NCBI GenBank assembly: GCA_025060615.1
Contig: JANXBS010000003.1
Coordinates: forward strand, 110,441-174,440
Direction: 5' to 3'
Origin: Anaerolineae bacterium
GTDB lineage: Bacteria; Chloroflexota; Anaerolineae; DUEN01
DNA length: 64,000 bases
The notes beneath the pieces are model-generated. The model did not search any database. It saw only the letters and a program-made list of their open reading frames with translations, and was not told the DNA's origin. The position numbers and the translations under genes are program-made. Below, one piece after another: positions 33,556 through 42,657 of the stretch (the stretch's first letter is position 1; each line of letters starts with the position of its first letter).

Positions 33556-34017
33556 GTGGTGCCGCTAGCGCTCTTCCGTCAATTCCCTTTTTTCGCATCT
33601 GTAGAAGACAGCCGGCTCACACGACTAGCCGCGATCTCAGCAGAGATCTCGTATGAGCCAGGTGAGGCTATCTTTGAAGAGGGCGCTTCAGCGGATCGGC
33701 TGTACCTGGTCCTCAGTGGGGCGATCGAGCTGTGGATGCACATGGACGGGCTGGGGCGCCCCATTCCGGTAGGCGTTGTGGGTCCCGGAGAGGTCGTCGG
33801 ATGGTCCACGTTGGTGCCGCCGCACCAATACACGGCTCGCGGGGAGGCGCGTGGCCTGACCCGAGTGGTAGCTGTGGACAGTGTGCGGCTACGACGACTG
33901 GTGGAGGAAGACCACTCGTTGGGATACTACCTGTATCGCCAGGTAGCGAGCGTGATCGCGCAGCGTTTGCATGATTTGCGACTGCGTTTGGCCAGCCTGT
34001 TGAGAACACCGGCCTAA
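33556..34017 (+). CDS. Cyclic-nucleotide-binding domain protein without DNA-binding domain
   Basis: A 153-residue protein made of a Crp/Fnr-type cNMP-binding beta-roll: FRQFPFFASVEDSRLTRLAAI, PGEAIFEEGASADRLYLVLSGAIEL and GPGEVVGWSTLVPPHQYTARGEA, then a C-terminal helix. The phosphate-binding cassette is present but atypical (GWSTL in place of GE-x-AL). No helix-turn-helix follows, so it is not a classical Crp regulator and may instead be a regulatory subunit. The GTG start follows GGAGG. It is the first gene of the Fe-S/Etf/Hdr/hydrogenase cluster, 13 bases upstream of the HdrD-like gene. Confidence 0.85.
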   Translation: MVPLALFRQFPFFASVEDSRLTRLAAISAEISYEPGEAIFEEGASADRLYLVLSGAIELWMHMDGLGRPIPVGVVGPGEVVGWSTLVPPHQYTARGEARGLTRVVAVDSVRLRRLVEEDHSLGYYLYRQVASVIAQRLHDLRLRLASLLRTPA

Positions 34018-34030
34018 AGGAGATGCGGCC

Positions 34031-35242
34031 ATGATGAACGCAACGGCCCTCCTTCCCTGTGAGGTGACCTGGGAGACTTTCCTAGAGACTCCTGAAGGGC
34101 GTAACGCGCTCACCTGCATTCAGTGCGGTATGTGCGCAGGGACATGTCCATACGGAGCCGAGATGGACTACCCGCCACGCCGGCTGCTCGGGATGTGGCG
34201 AGCCGGGATGATAGATCGCGTGGTGCAAAGCCACAGCCTACTGTTGTGCGTGACATGCTATGCCTGTGCCACCAAATGCCCGCGCGGTATCCAACTGACG
34301 CAAATGCTTCTGCCACTAGTGAAGGAGAAGACCTTCGAAGCGATGCCAGAGCTGCCAGCCGAGCTGCAGAAGGCGCTGATCAACACGCTGCGCTACGGCA
34401 ATCCGCTGGGTGAATCACCACGCAAACGGGCCGACTGGGTAAAGGGCGCCGGCGTGCCGGTGCGCATCTTGCCGTCCGACCCCAAGCCGGTAGATGTGCT
34501 GTGGTTTGTCGAATGCTACACTTCCTATCACCCGCGCGGCATAGACAACAGCCAGGCCGTAGCGCGCATCTTTCATCGGCTGGGAGTGGACTTCGGCATC
34601 TTGGGACCAGAGGAGAAGTGTGCCGGCGAATGCGCCCGCCTCTTCGGCGAGGTCGGGCTGTTTGACACGCTGGAAGATCACAATCTAAAGGCCCTAGCTC
34701 GCTATTCGTTCCGACGGCTAGTCACCTCCGGCGCTCATGCTTACGATGCCTTCAAATATCGCTATCCCTATAAGGGATTCGCCTATCCACTAGATCACAC
34801 GGTGACCTTTCTGGCTGAGCACCTGGAACAGATCAAACCGTTGCTACGCAAAAAGCTGAACTATGTGGTGACTTATCACGATTCGTGCTGCCTGGGTCGG
34901 CACAATGGCTTCTATGAGCAACCGCGGGCCTTGTTGCAGGCCATCCCTGGCGTCGAGCTAGTGGAGATGGTTCACTATCGGGAGAACAGCCTTTGCTGTG
35001 GCGGCGGCGGCGGCGGCATGTGGTTGGACACCTACTACAAGTCGAAAGGATTGGAGCGGCTGTCCGAACGGCGGGTCAAAGAGGCCATCGCCACCGGGGC
35101 CGACGTGTTGGCCATCTCTTGTCCATACGAGGTCTCTCGCTTTGAGGACGCCCTGAAGGTCCTGGGGTATGACCAGAAGATGATCGTCCGGGATGTGGCG
35201 GAGCTTCTCGATGAGTCTATGGGAGGCATGGAGTCGCTATGA
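34031..35242 (+). CDS. HdrD-like Fe-S protein (ferredoxin plus CCG domains)
   Basis: A 403-residue soluble protein joining HdrC- and HdrB-like parts. The N-terminus has two [4Fe-4S] motifs (CIQCGMCAGTCP and CVTCYACATKCP). The C-terminal CCG-type domains would hold non-cubane clusters, as in heterodisulfide reductase. The second is canonical (TYHDSCCLGRHNGFYEQPR...ENSLCCGGGGGGMW), and the first is altered (FVECYTSYHPRG...EEKCAGECARLFGE, CAG for CCG). Methanogen HdrB/HdrD reduces CoM-S-S-CoB; bacterial relatives act on unknown disulfides or pass electrons to ETF. AAGGAG precedes the start. The stop overlaps the etfB ATG. Confidence 0.87.
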   Translation: MMNATALLPCEVTWETFLETPEGRNALTCIQCGMCAGTCPYGAEMDYPPRRLLGMWRAGMIDRVVQSHSLLLCVTCYACATKCPRGIQLTQMLLPLVKEKTFEAMPELPAELQKALINTLRYGNPLGESPRKRADWVKGAGVPVRILPSDPKPVDVLWFVECYTSYHPRGIDNSQAVARIFHRLGVDFGILGPEEKCAGECARLFGEVGLFDTLEDHNLKALARYSFRRLVTSGAHAYDAFKYRYPYKGFAYPLDHTVTFLAEHLEQIKPLLRKKLNYVVTYHDSCCLGRHNGFYEQPRALLQAIPGVELVEMVHYRENSLCCGGGGGGMWLDTYYKSKGLERLSERRVKEAIATGADVLAISCPYEVSRFEDALKVLGYDQKMIVRDVAELLDESMGGMESL

Positions 35243-36006
35243 ACACGCTCGTGCTTTTGCGGATGGTCCCCGATTTGGTGGAAGAGCTAGAGGTGGATGC
35301 TAGCAGTAAGGCGCTTGACCGGCAATGGCTGCGCCTTGTCCTCAACGAGGTGGACGACCACGCGCTGGAGGAGGCGCTTCTACTTAAGGAAAGGCACGGC
35401 GGCAGTGTGACGGTTCTAGCCCTCGACGCGCCAGAGGTGGATGACGCCCTTTATGCCGCCGCGGCCAAGGGAGCAGATCGGGTGGTAAAGATCACACACT
35501 CATTGGATGGCGTGGGCACCTGGACACTAGCACAGCTCCTAGCCCAGGTGGTCTCTGCCTTTTCGTATGATCTCATCCTGACCGGCGTGCAAGCGGTGGA
35601 CGACCTGGACGGCGTGTTGGCTCCCATGTTGGCCGCGCGGCTGTGTTTGCCCTATCTGGGGCCTGTGACGGCCGTTCGGGCTGATCCGGCCGCGAGGACG
35701 GCTACGGTCGAGCGAGAGCTGGCCGGCGGGATCAAGGGAGAATACCGCCTGCCGCTGCCGTGCGTGCTGGGCATCCAGGCGGCCGAGAAGCCGCTGCGCT
35801 ACGTGACAGTCTCGCGTGTGCGCCAGATGATGAAGACAACCCATATCGAGAAGATGCCAGCCCCTAAAGTGGCAACGGATTCACCGGTGACCGTACGTCG
35901 GCTATACAAGCCCGAAGTTGCGGGTAGGGCGGAGATGCTCGAGGGCACGCCGCAGGAGGTGGCCCAGAAGCTGGTGGCTATCCTGGCTGAAAGGGGGGTG
36001 CTATGA
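35239..36006 (+). CDS. etfB: Electron transfer flavoprotein, beta subunit
   Basis: A 255-residue ETF beta subunit (FixA/EtfB class). Typical features are ALDRQWLRLVLNEVDDHALEEALLLKE, GADRVVKI, and the nucleotide-binding YDLILTGVQAVDDLDGVLAPMLAARL stretch followed by LPCVLGIQAAEKPLRY. With EtfA it forms a flavin heterodimer. Next to Hdr-like proteins, such ETFs either feed electrons to a membrane quinone reductase or take part in flavin-based bifurcation. It overlaps both neighbours by 4 bases (ATGA), so the HdrD-like protein, EtfB and EtfA are made together. Confidence 0.93.
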   Translation: MNTLVLLRMVPDLVEELEVDASSKALDRQWLRLVLNEVDDHALEEALLLKERHGGSVTVLALDAPEVDDALYAAAAKGADRVVKITHSLDGVGTWTLAQLLAQVVSAFSYDLILTGVQAVDDLDGVLAPMLAARLCLPYLGPVTAVRADPAARTATVERELAGGIKGEYRLPLPCVLGIQAAEKPLRYVTVSRVRQMMKTTHIEKMPAPKVATDSPVTVRRLYKPEVAGRAEMLEGTPQEVAQKLVAILAERGVL

Positions 36007-36986
36007 CGGCGCAAGAGGTTTGGGTTCTGGTCGAACACCGACAACAGAGGGTGGCCGACATCACTTTTGAGTTGTTAGGCCTAGGGCGGGAAGTGGCTCA
36101 AGCGCTGCAAGCCCCCTTGAAGGCTGTGCTCCTCGGACATCAAGCACGCGACCTGGCCTCGGCCTTGGGAGCTGCTGATGCTGTATTATACATGGACCAC
36201 CCGGCGTTGACAGAGGTCACGCCGGAGGCATATGCCCGGGCGCTAAAGCCTCTGCTTCAGGAGCGGAGGCCGCGGTTGATGGTAATAGGGCTGACTAACT
36301 TCACGTTGGGACTCGGACCGTATCTGGCGTGTGAGCTTCAGTGGCCGTTCGTCAACTTTTGCAAAGGGATGCATGTTGAAGACGGAAGCGTGGTGATCAC
36401 CTGTTTGCTCTATGGCGGCAAGATGGAGGCAGAGGTGGAGCTCCCTGCCGAACCTGGCCTGATCGGGGTGATGCCCGGTGCTTCGCCCGCAGACAAGGGC
36501 AGAGACGAGCGTTTCCCTCTGGTGGAGGAGGTGCTATCCCCGCCAGGATTGGAGCAACAGGCCGTGCAATTCCTGCGCTACATTCAGCCGGAGGCCGCCG
36601 ACGTTGACATCACCACGCAAGAGGTGCTGGTGTCAGTGGGGCGAGGGATACAAAATCAGGAGAACATCGCATTGGCTGAGGAACTGGCACAAGCTCTAGG
36701 AGGAGCAGTGTGCGCTTCGCGCCCGGTGATCGATCAGGGATGGCTGCCGCTCTCCCGGCAGGTGGGCAAGTCGGGCATGACCGTCAAGCCAAAACTCTAT
36801 TTGGCGTTGGGCATCAGCGGGGCGCCAGAACACGTCGAAGGCATGAAAAACGCCGGGCTTATCATCGCCATCAACACAGATCTGCGAGCACCTATATTCA
36901 ACGTCGCACACTATGGCATCGTTGCCGACGTCTTGGAGGTGCTTCCGGCCTTAATAGAGGCTATCCGGGGCAAGAAAGGAGGATAA
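36003..36986 (+). CDS. etfA: Electron transfer flavoprotein, alpha subunit
   Basis: A 327-residue ETF alpha subunit (FixB/EtfA class). The C-terminal FAD domain is clear: SVGRGIQNQENIALAEELAQALGGAVCASRPVIDQGWLP, then QVGKSGMTVKPKLYLALGISGAPEHVEGMKNAGLIIAINTD and APIFNVAHYGIVAD. No N-terminal ferredoxin extension is present, unlike some bifurcating EtfA proteins such as lactate dehydrogenase-linked forms. The ATG overlaps the etfB stop. The membrane HdrE-HdrD-like fusion follows 6 bases downstream. Confidence 0.94.
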   Translation: MTAQEVWVLVEHRQQRVADITFELLGLGREVAQALQAPLKAVLLGHQARDLASALGAADAVLYMDHPALTEVTPEAYARALKPLLQERRPRLMVIGLTNFTLGLGPYLACELQWPFVNFCKGMHVEDGSVVITCLLYGGKMEAEVELPAEPGLIGVMPGASPADKGRDERFPLVEEVLSPPGLEQQAVQFLRYIQPEAADVDITTQEVLVSVGRGIQNQENIALAEELAQALGGAVCASRPVIDQGWLPLSRQVGKSGMTVKPKLYLALGISGAPEHVEGMKNAGLIIAINTDLRAPIFNVAHYGIVADVLEVLPALIEAIRGKKGG

Positions 36987-36992
36987 GAAAGC

Positions 36993-39032
36993 ATGCCTGC
37001 TCCAACCACCTCGACGTATTTCGGCGTGCCAGGTTACCTCTTCCTTTGGCTCTTCACATTGCTCTCTTTTTCGCTATTCGGCTATCGAGTGTTCCATTAC
37101 GTGCGGGTTCTGAAGCGGGCCCGTCCTGAGAATCGGTGGGACCAACCCATCAAACGGGTCTGGCTTTTCCTAACGCATGTGTTGGGCCAAAGGAGGCTCT
37201 TCAATGAACCGGTGATCGGCATTGCGCATCTCCTTATCTTCTGGGCCTTCATCTTTTATGCGACCAGTTTCTTCTGGAACCTGCTCAAAGGTCTGCTTCC
37301 TTTCACACCTATTCCCTATGCCGACGAGGTGCCCTGGATGGCTTTCGCTCTGGAAATACTGGGGGTACTGGCCCTGGTCTCCCTTTTGGTGGCAGCGGTG
37401 CGACGCTACGTCTTCACTCCTCCCCACCTTAAACTGTCGTGGGACGCCACCCTCATCCTCTGCCTGATTGCCATACTGCTCCTCTCCTTTCTAGGGGGTC
37501 AGGGGTTCAAGGCTTTAGGAGAAGGTCATCGAAGCTCATGGATGCCCGTCGGGACTTTTATCGCTCAAATCTTCACCGCCCTCGGTGTCTCCCCGGTACA
37601 GGCACCTTCTCTATTCCTCTGGGCATGGTGGATTCACATGGTCACGGTACTGGGCTTCCTGGCCTATCTGCCCTATTCCAAGCACCTGCACCTACTCGCC
37701 TCGCCCTTCGGGGTTCTTTTTGCGTCGCTCTCCCGTGGGAGGATGCCAGCGGGCTCAGAAGGCGCCTCCCAATTGGAAGAATTCACCTGGCGGCAGTTGT
37801 TGAACGGATTGACCTGTGCTGAATGTGGACGATGCGATCGTGCCTGTCCGGCCTTCAATAGCGGCTTCCCCCTTTCACCCCAGAGGATGGTTCACCACAT
37901 CAAAGAACTCGTCCGTGCCGCGCCTGTCCTAACCTCCGGCCTTGCTACTGGGAACGAATCCCATAGCGGGAAGAAATTCCTTGGAGAGGTGGTACGTCCT
38001 GAAGAGCTTTGGGCGTGTATGACCTGTTACGCCTGCATGGAACGCTGTCCGGTTTTTAACGAGCATATCCCCCTCATCGTGCAGATGAGACGGCACCTTG
38101 TCTCCCAGGGACAGGTGGACCAGCGGCTACAAGAGACGCTGGTGAACTTGACTCGCTATGGGAACTCGTTCGGCCAGTCGGATCGGGCGCGAGCGCGCTG
38201 GACGCAAGGGCTCCCCTTCAAGATCAAGGACGCGCGACGGGAGCCGGTGGAGTATCTGTGGTTCGTCGGCGACTATGCCTCGTACGACCCGCGCGCCCAG
38301 GAGATCACGCGGACGGTCTCCATGCTCTTCCACGAGGCTGGGTTAGATTTCGGCATCCTCTATGAGAGCGAGCGGAATGCCGGCAACGACGTGCGACGCG
38401 TGGGCGAGGAAGGGCTGTTCGAGCTGTTGGTGGAGAAGAACATCGCCACCCTGAAACGCTGCACGTTCGGGACAATTGTGACCACCGATCCTCACACATA
38501 CAACACGCTCAAGAACGAATACCCCGACTTCGGGGCGAGCTATCCGGTGATGCACTACACGGAGCTCCTCTGGCGGCTGATCCAGGAGAGGCGCCTACCA
38601 CTACGGGCAAAAGTGACAACGCGGGTGACTTATCACGATCCCTGTTACCTGGGGCGGTATAACGGCGTCTATGAGGAGCCGCGACGGGTGTTGAGGGCGC
38701 TGGGGGTCGAGCTGGTGGAGATGCCCAGGAACCGCGATCGGGCGCTCTGTTGTGCCGCAGGAGGTGGTCGCATCTGGATGGAGGACTGTCTCGGCATTCG
38801 AGAGCGGCCCAGCGAGAGCCGCGTTCGCGAGGCCGCTGCGCTTACTGGGGTCTCTACGCTGGTGGTGGCCTGCCCCAAAGACCTGGTGATGTTTCTGGAT
38901 GCGGTGAAAACCACCGGCTACGAAGGGAAGATCGCCGTCCAGGATCTAGTGCAATTGGTCGCTGAAGCGGTACAGCCCGGCAGTCTGTGTAAGGAGGAGC
39001 CGACTCGTGTCCTAGCGGCCAAAGCTGCGTAA
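36993..39032 (+). CDS. Membrane Fe-S oxidoreductase, HdrE-HdrD-like fusion (candidate ETF:quinone oxidoreductase)
   Basis: A 679-residue fusion. The N-terminal part (about 1-245) has six hydrophobic segments with histidines placed like a NarI/HdrE-type cytochrome b (HLLIFWAF, WWIHMVTVLGF...YSKHLHLL). A cytoplasmic part follows with two [4Fe-4S] motifs (CAECGRCDRACP and CMTCYACMERCP) and CCG-type domains. The second CCG domain is nearly canonical (TYHDPCYLGRYNGVYEEPRR...RALCCAAGGG). In the first, all expected cysteines are lost (FVGDYASYDPRA...ERNAGNDVRR). Relatives next to etfBA in syntrophic bacteria are proposed ETF:menaquinone oxidoreductases. AGGAGG precedes the ATG. Confidence 0.87.
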   Translation: MPAPTTSTYFGVPGYLFLWLFTLLSFSLFGYRVFHYVRVLKRARPENRWDQPIKRVWLFLTHVLGQRRLFNEPVIGIAHLLIFWAFIFYATSFFWNLLKGLLPFTPIPYADEVPWMAFALEILGVLALVSLLVAAVRRYVFTPPHLKLSWDATLILCLIAILLLSFLGGQGFKALGEGHRSSWMPVGTFIAQIFTALGVSPVQAPSLFLWAWWIHMVTVLGFLAYLPYSKHLHLLASPFGVLFASLSRGRMPAGSEGASQLEEFTWRQLLNGLTCAECGRCDRACPAFNSGFPLSPQRMVHHIKELVRAAPVLTSGLATGNESHSGKKFLGEVVRPEELWACMTCYACMERCPVFNEHIPLIVQMRRHLVSQGQVDQRLQETLVNLTRYGNSFGQSDRARARWTQGLPFKIKDARREPVEYLWFVGDYASYDPRAQEITRTVSMLFHEAGLDFGILYESERNAGNDVRRVGEEGLFELLVEKNIATLKRCTFGTIVTTDPHTYNTLKNEYPDFGASYPVMHYTELLWRLIQERRLPLRAKVTTRVTYHDPCYLGRYNGVYEEPRRVLRALGVELVEMPRNRDRALCCAAGGGRIWMEDCLGIRERPSESRVREAAALTGVSTLVVACPKDLVMFLDAVKTTGYEGKIAVQDLVQLVAEAVQPGSLCKEEPTRVLAAKAA

Positions 39033-39059
39033 AGGTGATTCCGGACCCGGAGGTGAGGC

Positions 39060-41054
39060 ATGAAGGGGAACCATGCCGAGATGCGCATCGGCGTCTATGT
39101 ATGCCATTGTGGGACGAACATCGCCGGCACAGTGAACGTCCAGGCGGTGGCGGAGTATGCCGCGTGCCTGCCAGGGGTGGTGGTGGCGCGCGACTACAAG
39201 TACATGTGCTCTGACCCGGGACAGGAGCTGATCCGCAAGGACATCCAGGAGCTGGGGCTGAACCGCATCGTCGTGGCCTCGTGTTCCCCGCTGTTGCACG
39301 AGCACACCTTCCGCTCGGCCACTGCGGCGGGCGGGCTGAACCCCTTCTTCGCGCACATGGTCAACATCCGAGAGCATGACTCCTGGGTCCACACCGACCA
39401 GACAGCCGCTACCGAAAAGGCGAAAGAGCTGGTCCGGGCGGCGGTGGAACGGGTGGCCTATCATAGGCCCCTGGAGAGGAAACGGGTGCCCATTCGCCCT
39501 GAGGTGCTGGTGGTGGGAGGGGGGATTGCTGGCATCCACGCCGCGCTCACCCTGGCCAACGCCGGCAAACACGTCTACCTGGTGGAGCGGGAGCCGACTA
39601 TCGGCGGGCATATGGCCAAGTTCGACAAGACCTTCCCCACGCTGGACTGCGCGGCCTGCATCCTCACCCCCAAGATGACCGCCGTCAAGGCCCATCCCAA
39701 CATCACCCTCTGGACTTATTCGGAAGTTACGAACATCGAGGGATTTGTGGGGAATTACCGGGTGACCGTCAAGCGCCGGCCGCGCTACGTAGATGAGGAA
39801 CTCTGTGTGGGGTGCTACCAATGCATCGAGGCCTGCGTGTACAAGGACGCCCGTTTCCCTGATGAGTTCAACCTGGGGCTGGGCCGGCGCAAACCCATCT
39901 ACATCCCCTTTCCACAGGCTGTACCGCTGGTGGCTGTGATTGACCCTGAGACCTGCATCATGTTCAAGTCCGGCAAGTGTAAGCAGACCTGCCTAGAGGC
40001 CTGCGAGCGAGGGGCGATCAACTTCCGCCAGGGGGAGCGATTCGAGCAAATCGAGGTGGGGACTGTGATCCTAGCGACTGGCTTCCAGACCTTCGACGCC
40101 CGGCGTATTCCCTATTATGGATACGGTCGCTACCCTAACGTGTACACTAGCCTCGAGGTGGAGCGGCTCTTGAACGCGGCCGGCCCCACCGGCGGCGAGG
40201 TGATCCTGCGTAATGGCGAGCGCCCCAAAAACGTGGGCATCATCCACTGCGTCGGCTCGCGCGATGAGAACACCAACCGTTGGTGCTCGCGCGTGTGCTG
40301 CATGTACTCCCTCAAACTGGCCCATCTGATCAAAGAGCGAACAGGCGCCGAGGTCTACAACTTCTACATTGACATCCGCGCCCCAGGCAAAGCCTTTGAG
40401 GAATTCTACAATCGGGTCGCTGAAGAAGGGGTCCACTTCATCCGTGGCAAGGTGGCTGATGTGTATCCGGAAACCCCTGGGGACGGGTATGGCCGATTGA
40501 TCCTACAGGCCGAAGATACGCTGCTGGGCATGATCCGCAAGATCCCGGTGGACATGGTGGTGCTGGCGGTGGGCCTGGAACCGCAGCCTGACGCAGAAGA
40601 GGTCCGACGGCGATTCAACATCTCCTGTTCAGCCGAGGGCTGGTTCCTAGAGCGGCATCCTAAGCTAGCGCCGGTGAACACATTTACCGACGGCATCTTC
40701 CTAGCGGGTGCATGTCAGGGGCCTAAGGACATCCCGGACACGGTGGCTCAGGCCGGCGCCGCTGCAGCCGAGGCTCTGACGCTGATAGACACGGGCTTTA
40801 TCGAGCTGGAACCCAACACCGCTTACATCGTGGAGGAGCATTGCTCCGGCTGTAAGACCTGCATCCCACTTTGCCCGTACAATGCCATCGCCTTCAACAC
40901 GGCGACAGGCAAGGCGGTCATTACCGAGGTGCTGTGCAAGGGATGTGGCGTCTGCGTAGCAGCATGCCCATCGGGTTCCATTCGGCAGAACCTGTTTGAA
41001 GATGAGGAGATCTTTGCGGAGATCGAGGGCCTTCTGGCGATGGCCGCGGTTTGA
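39060..41054 (+). CDS. hdrA: Heterodisulfide reductase subunit A-like FAD protein
   Basis: A 664-residue flavoprotein of the HdrA family, the site of flavin-based electron bifurcation in Hdr-Mvh complexes. The N-terminal domain (GVYVCHCGTNIAGTVNVQAV) is followed by the FAD dinucleotide motif VLVVGGGIAGIHAALTLANAG (about 150) and the conserved GGHMAKFDKTFPTLDCAACILTPKM, where Cys, not Sec, occupies the variable position. Then come an inserted ferredoxin (CVGCYQCIEAC), a thioredoxin-reductase-like core, and a C-terminal two-cluster ferredoxin (CSGCKTCIPLCP, CKGCGVCVAACP). GGAGGTGAGG precedes the ATG. MvhD, its usual electron donor, follows 33 bases downstream. Confidence 0.94.
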   Translation: MKGNHAEMRIGVYVCHCGTNIAGTVNVQAVAEYAACLPGVVVARDYKYMCSDPGQELIRKDIQELGLNRIVVASCSPLLHEHTFRSATAAGGLNPFFAHMVNIREHDSWVHTDQTAATEKAKELVRAAVERVAYHRPLERKRVPIRPEVLVVGGGIAGIHAALTLANAGKHVYLVEREPTIGGHMAKFDKTFPTLDCAACILTPKMTAVKAHPNITLWTYSEVTNIEGFVGNYRVTVKRRPRYVDEELCVGCYQCIEACVYKDARFPDEFNLGLGRRKPIYIPFPQAVPLVAVIDPETCIMFKSGKCKQTCLEACERGAINFRQGERFEQIEVGTVILATGFQTFDARRIPYYGYGRYPNVYTSLEVERLLNAAGPTGGEVILRNGERPKNVGIIHCVGSRDENTNRWCSRVCCMYSLKLAHLIKERTGAEVYNFYIDIRAPGKAFEEFYNRVAEEGVHFIRGKVADVYPETPGDGYGRLILQAEDTLLGMIRKIPVDMVVLAVGLEPQPDAEEVRRRFNISCSAEGWFLERHPKLAPVNTFTDGIFLAGACQGPKDIPDTVAQAGAAAAEALTLIDTGFIELEPNTAYIVEEHCSGCKTCIPLCPYNAIAFNTATGKAVITEVLCKGCGVCVAACPSGSIRQNLFEDEEIFAEIEGLLAMAAV

Positions 41055-41087
41055 TCTTCCAGTAGTGCAATCGACGGAGGTGAACTT

Positions 41088-41585
41088 ATGGCCACCGAGG
41101 CGTTTGAACCCAAAATCGTGGCCTTTTTCTGCAACTGGTGCACATATATGGCTGCCGACTTGGCCGGAGTCTCGCGGATGAAATACGCCCCTAACGTGCG
41201 TATCATCCGTCTTATGTGCTCAGGGCGGATAGATCCTCAGTTCATCCTGGAGGCGTTCGCACGGGGGGCGGATGGTGTCCTCATCGGCGGCTGCCATCCG
41301 GGTGATTGCCATTACATGGAAGGAAATTACAAAAATCTACGGCGTTTTAAACTTTTGCAGCGAGTCTTGAAGGAGATGGGCATCGAAGAGGAGCGGTTGC
41401 GGTTGGAGTGGATCTCGGCCTCAGAAGGCGAGAAGCTGGCCCGCGTCGTGAACGAGATGGCGGAGACGGTGCAGCGGCTGGGACCGCTGAACCTGCCGGG
41501 AAAGATGCGAGCTTGGGATGCCGAGGCGATGCTGGCGGAGATGGCCGCGGAGACGCTCGTCCCCTCGCTCCAAGCTGCGGCGTAA
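41088..41585 (+). CDS. mvhD: MvhD/FrhD-like [2Fe-2S] adaptor between hydrogenase and HdrA
   Basis: A 165-residue iron-sulfur protein that links the MvhAG hydrogenase to HdrA. Diagnostic segments are VAFFCNWCTYMAADLAGVSRM (Cys where some relatives have Sec), RIIRLMCSGRIDPQFILEAF and GGCHPGDCHYMEGNYKN. The C-terminal helix region is longer than in methanogen MvhD, about 25 extra residues ending LVPSLQAAA. CGGAGGTG precedes the ATG, and the small-subunit gene starts 14 bases after the stop. Confidence 0.93.
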   Translation: MATEAFEPKIVAFFCNWCTYMAADLAGVSRMKYAPNVRIIRLMCSGRIDPQFILEAFARGADGVLIGGCHPGDCHYMEGNYKNLRRFKLLQRVLKEMGIEEERLRLEWISASEGEKLARVVNEMAETVQRLGPLNLPGKMRAWDAEAMLAEMAAETLVPSLQAAA

Positions 41586-41599
41586 GGAGGTGGGCGCCC

Positions 41600-42562
41600 A
41601 TGTCCAAACCGAAAGTGGCTTTTTACTGGTGTGCCTCGTGCGGCGGCTGCGAAGAGGCCGTGGTGGACCTGGCGGAGGATATCCTGGCGGTGACTGAGGC
41701 GGTCGAGCTCGTCTTCTGGCCGGTGGCATTGGATTTTAAGCGGGCCGACGTCGAGGCCATGCAGGAGGACGAGATTGCAGTTGCCTTCATCAATGGGGCG
41801 ATTCGTACCTCGGAACAGGAGGAGATGGCCCATTTGCTCCGGCGGAAGGCCCAACTCGTGGTAGCCTTCGGCGCGTGTTCGCACCTGGGCGGGGTGCCTG
41901 GGCTGGCCAACTTATGGGACCGGGGGACGATCCTGCGCTACGTGTATCAGGAGGCTCCCAGCGTCGCGAATGGGCTGAATGTGATCCCTCAGGAGATGTG
42001 GAGCGAGGATGGACGAAGGGTGACCCTGCCGGCCTTTCGCAACACGGTGCGGGCGCTCAATCAGGTGACCCCGGTGGACTACTACCTCCCCGGCTGCCCG
42101 CCCACACCCAAGCTCATCAAGGAGGCGGTAGGGGCGATCTTGGAGGGGAAGCTACCCCCTAAAGGCACGGTGTTAGCCCCTGATGTGGCGCTTTGCGAGG
42201 AGTGCCCGTTGAAGGCTTCCAAGCCGGAGAAACTGACGCTGACTGAGTTCAAGCGGCCTCATCGCACGATGATGGACCCTACCACTTGCCTACTAGCCCA
42301 AGGGCTGCTCTGCATGGGGCCAGCCACACGAGGGGGCTGTGAGGCACTCTGCCCCACCGGGCATATGCCCTGCACTGGATGCTTCGGCCCCACCTCGCGT
42401 GTAAAGGATCAGGGGGCTAAAATCCTCTCCGCGATTGCTTCTGTTGTGGACGCCAAGGATGAGGGAGAGATCGAACGCATCCTGGCCGGCATCCCTGATC
42501 CCATTGGCACCTTCTATCGCTACAGCTTGCCGACTTCCATCCTGCGGCGACGAGTCTTGTAA
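41600..42562 (+). CDS. mvhG: [NiFe]-hydrogenase small subunit, MvhG/group 3-like
   Basis: A 320-residue iron-sulfur subunit that carries electrons from the NiFe site. The proximal-cluster motif is FYWCASCGGCEEAVVD (Cys11, Cys14, Cys17); further ligands are in FGACSHLGGVPG, LPGCPPTPKLI, and a C-terminal cysteine-rich part (CEECPLKASK, LLCMGPATRGGCEALCPTGHMPCTGCFGP). No Tat signal peptide is present, as expected for a cytoplasmic group 3 enzyme. The ATG at 41600 follows AAGGAGGTG; a longer frame from 41408 runs through the mvhD gene and is rejected. Confidence 0.93.
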   Translation: MSKPKVAFYWCASCGGCEEAVVDLAEDILAVTEAVELVFWPVALDFKRADVEAMQEDEIAVAFINGAIRTSEQEEMAHLLRRKAQLVVAFGACSHLGGVPGLANLWDRGTILRYVYQEAPSVANGLNVIPQEMWSEDGRRVTLPAFRNTVRALNQVTPVDYYLPGCPPTPKLIKEAVGAILEGKLPPKGTVLAPDVALCEECPLKASKPEKLTLTEFKRPHRTMMDPTTCLLAQGLLCMGPATRGGCEALCPTGHMPCTGCFGPTSRVKDQGAKILSAIASVVDAKDEGEIERILAGIPDPIGTFYRYSLPTSILRRRVL

Positions 42563-42657
42563 GCCTCCTAAAGGCTGTGCCAATACCTCTAGGGCCGGGG
42601 GAAAAGCCCAGAAGGGACGACGATTAGCCAGTGAAACATCCAATGGAGGGATGTCTT

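Noticed and set aside
33366-33656. Plus-strand 96-codon open frame
   Set aside because: Lies after a terminator and overlaps the cNMP-domain gene in another frame; no ribosome site.
39012-39821. Minus-strand 269-codon open frame
   Set aside because: Antisense shadow of hdrA; no domain features and no ribosome site.
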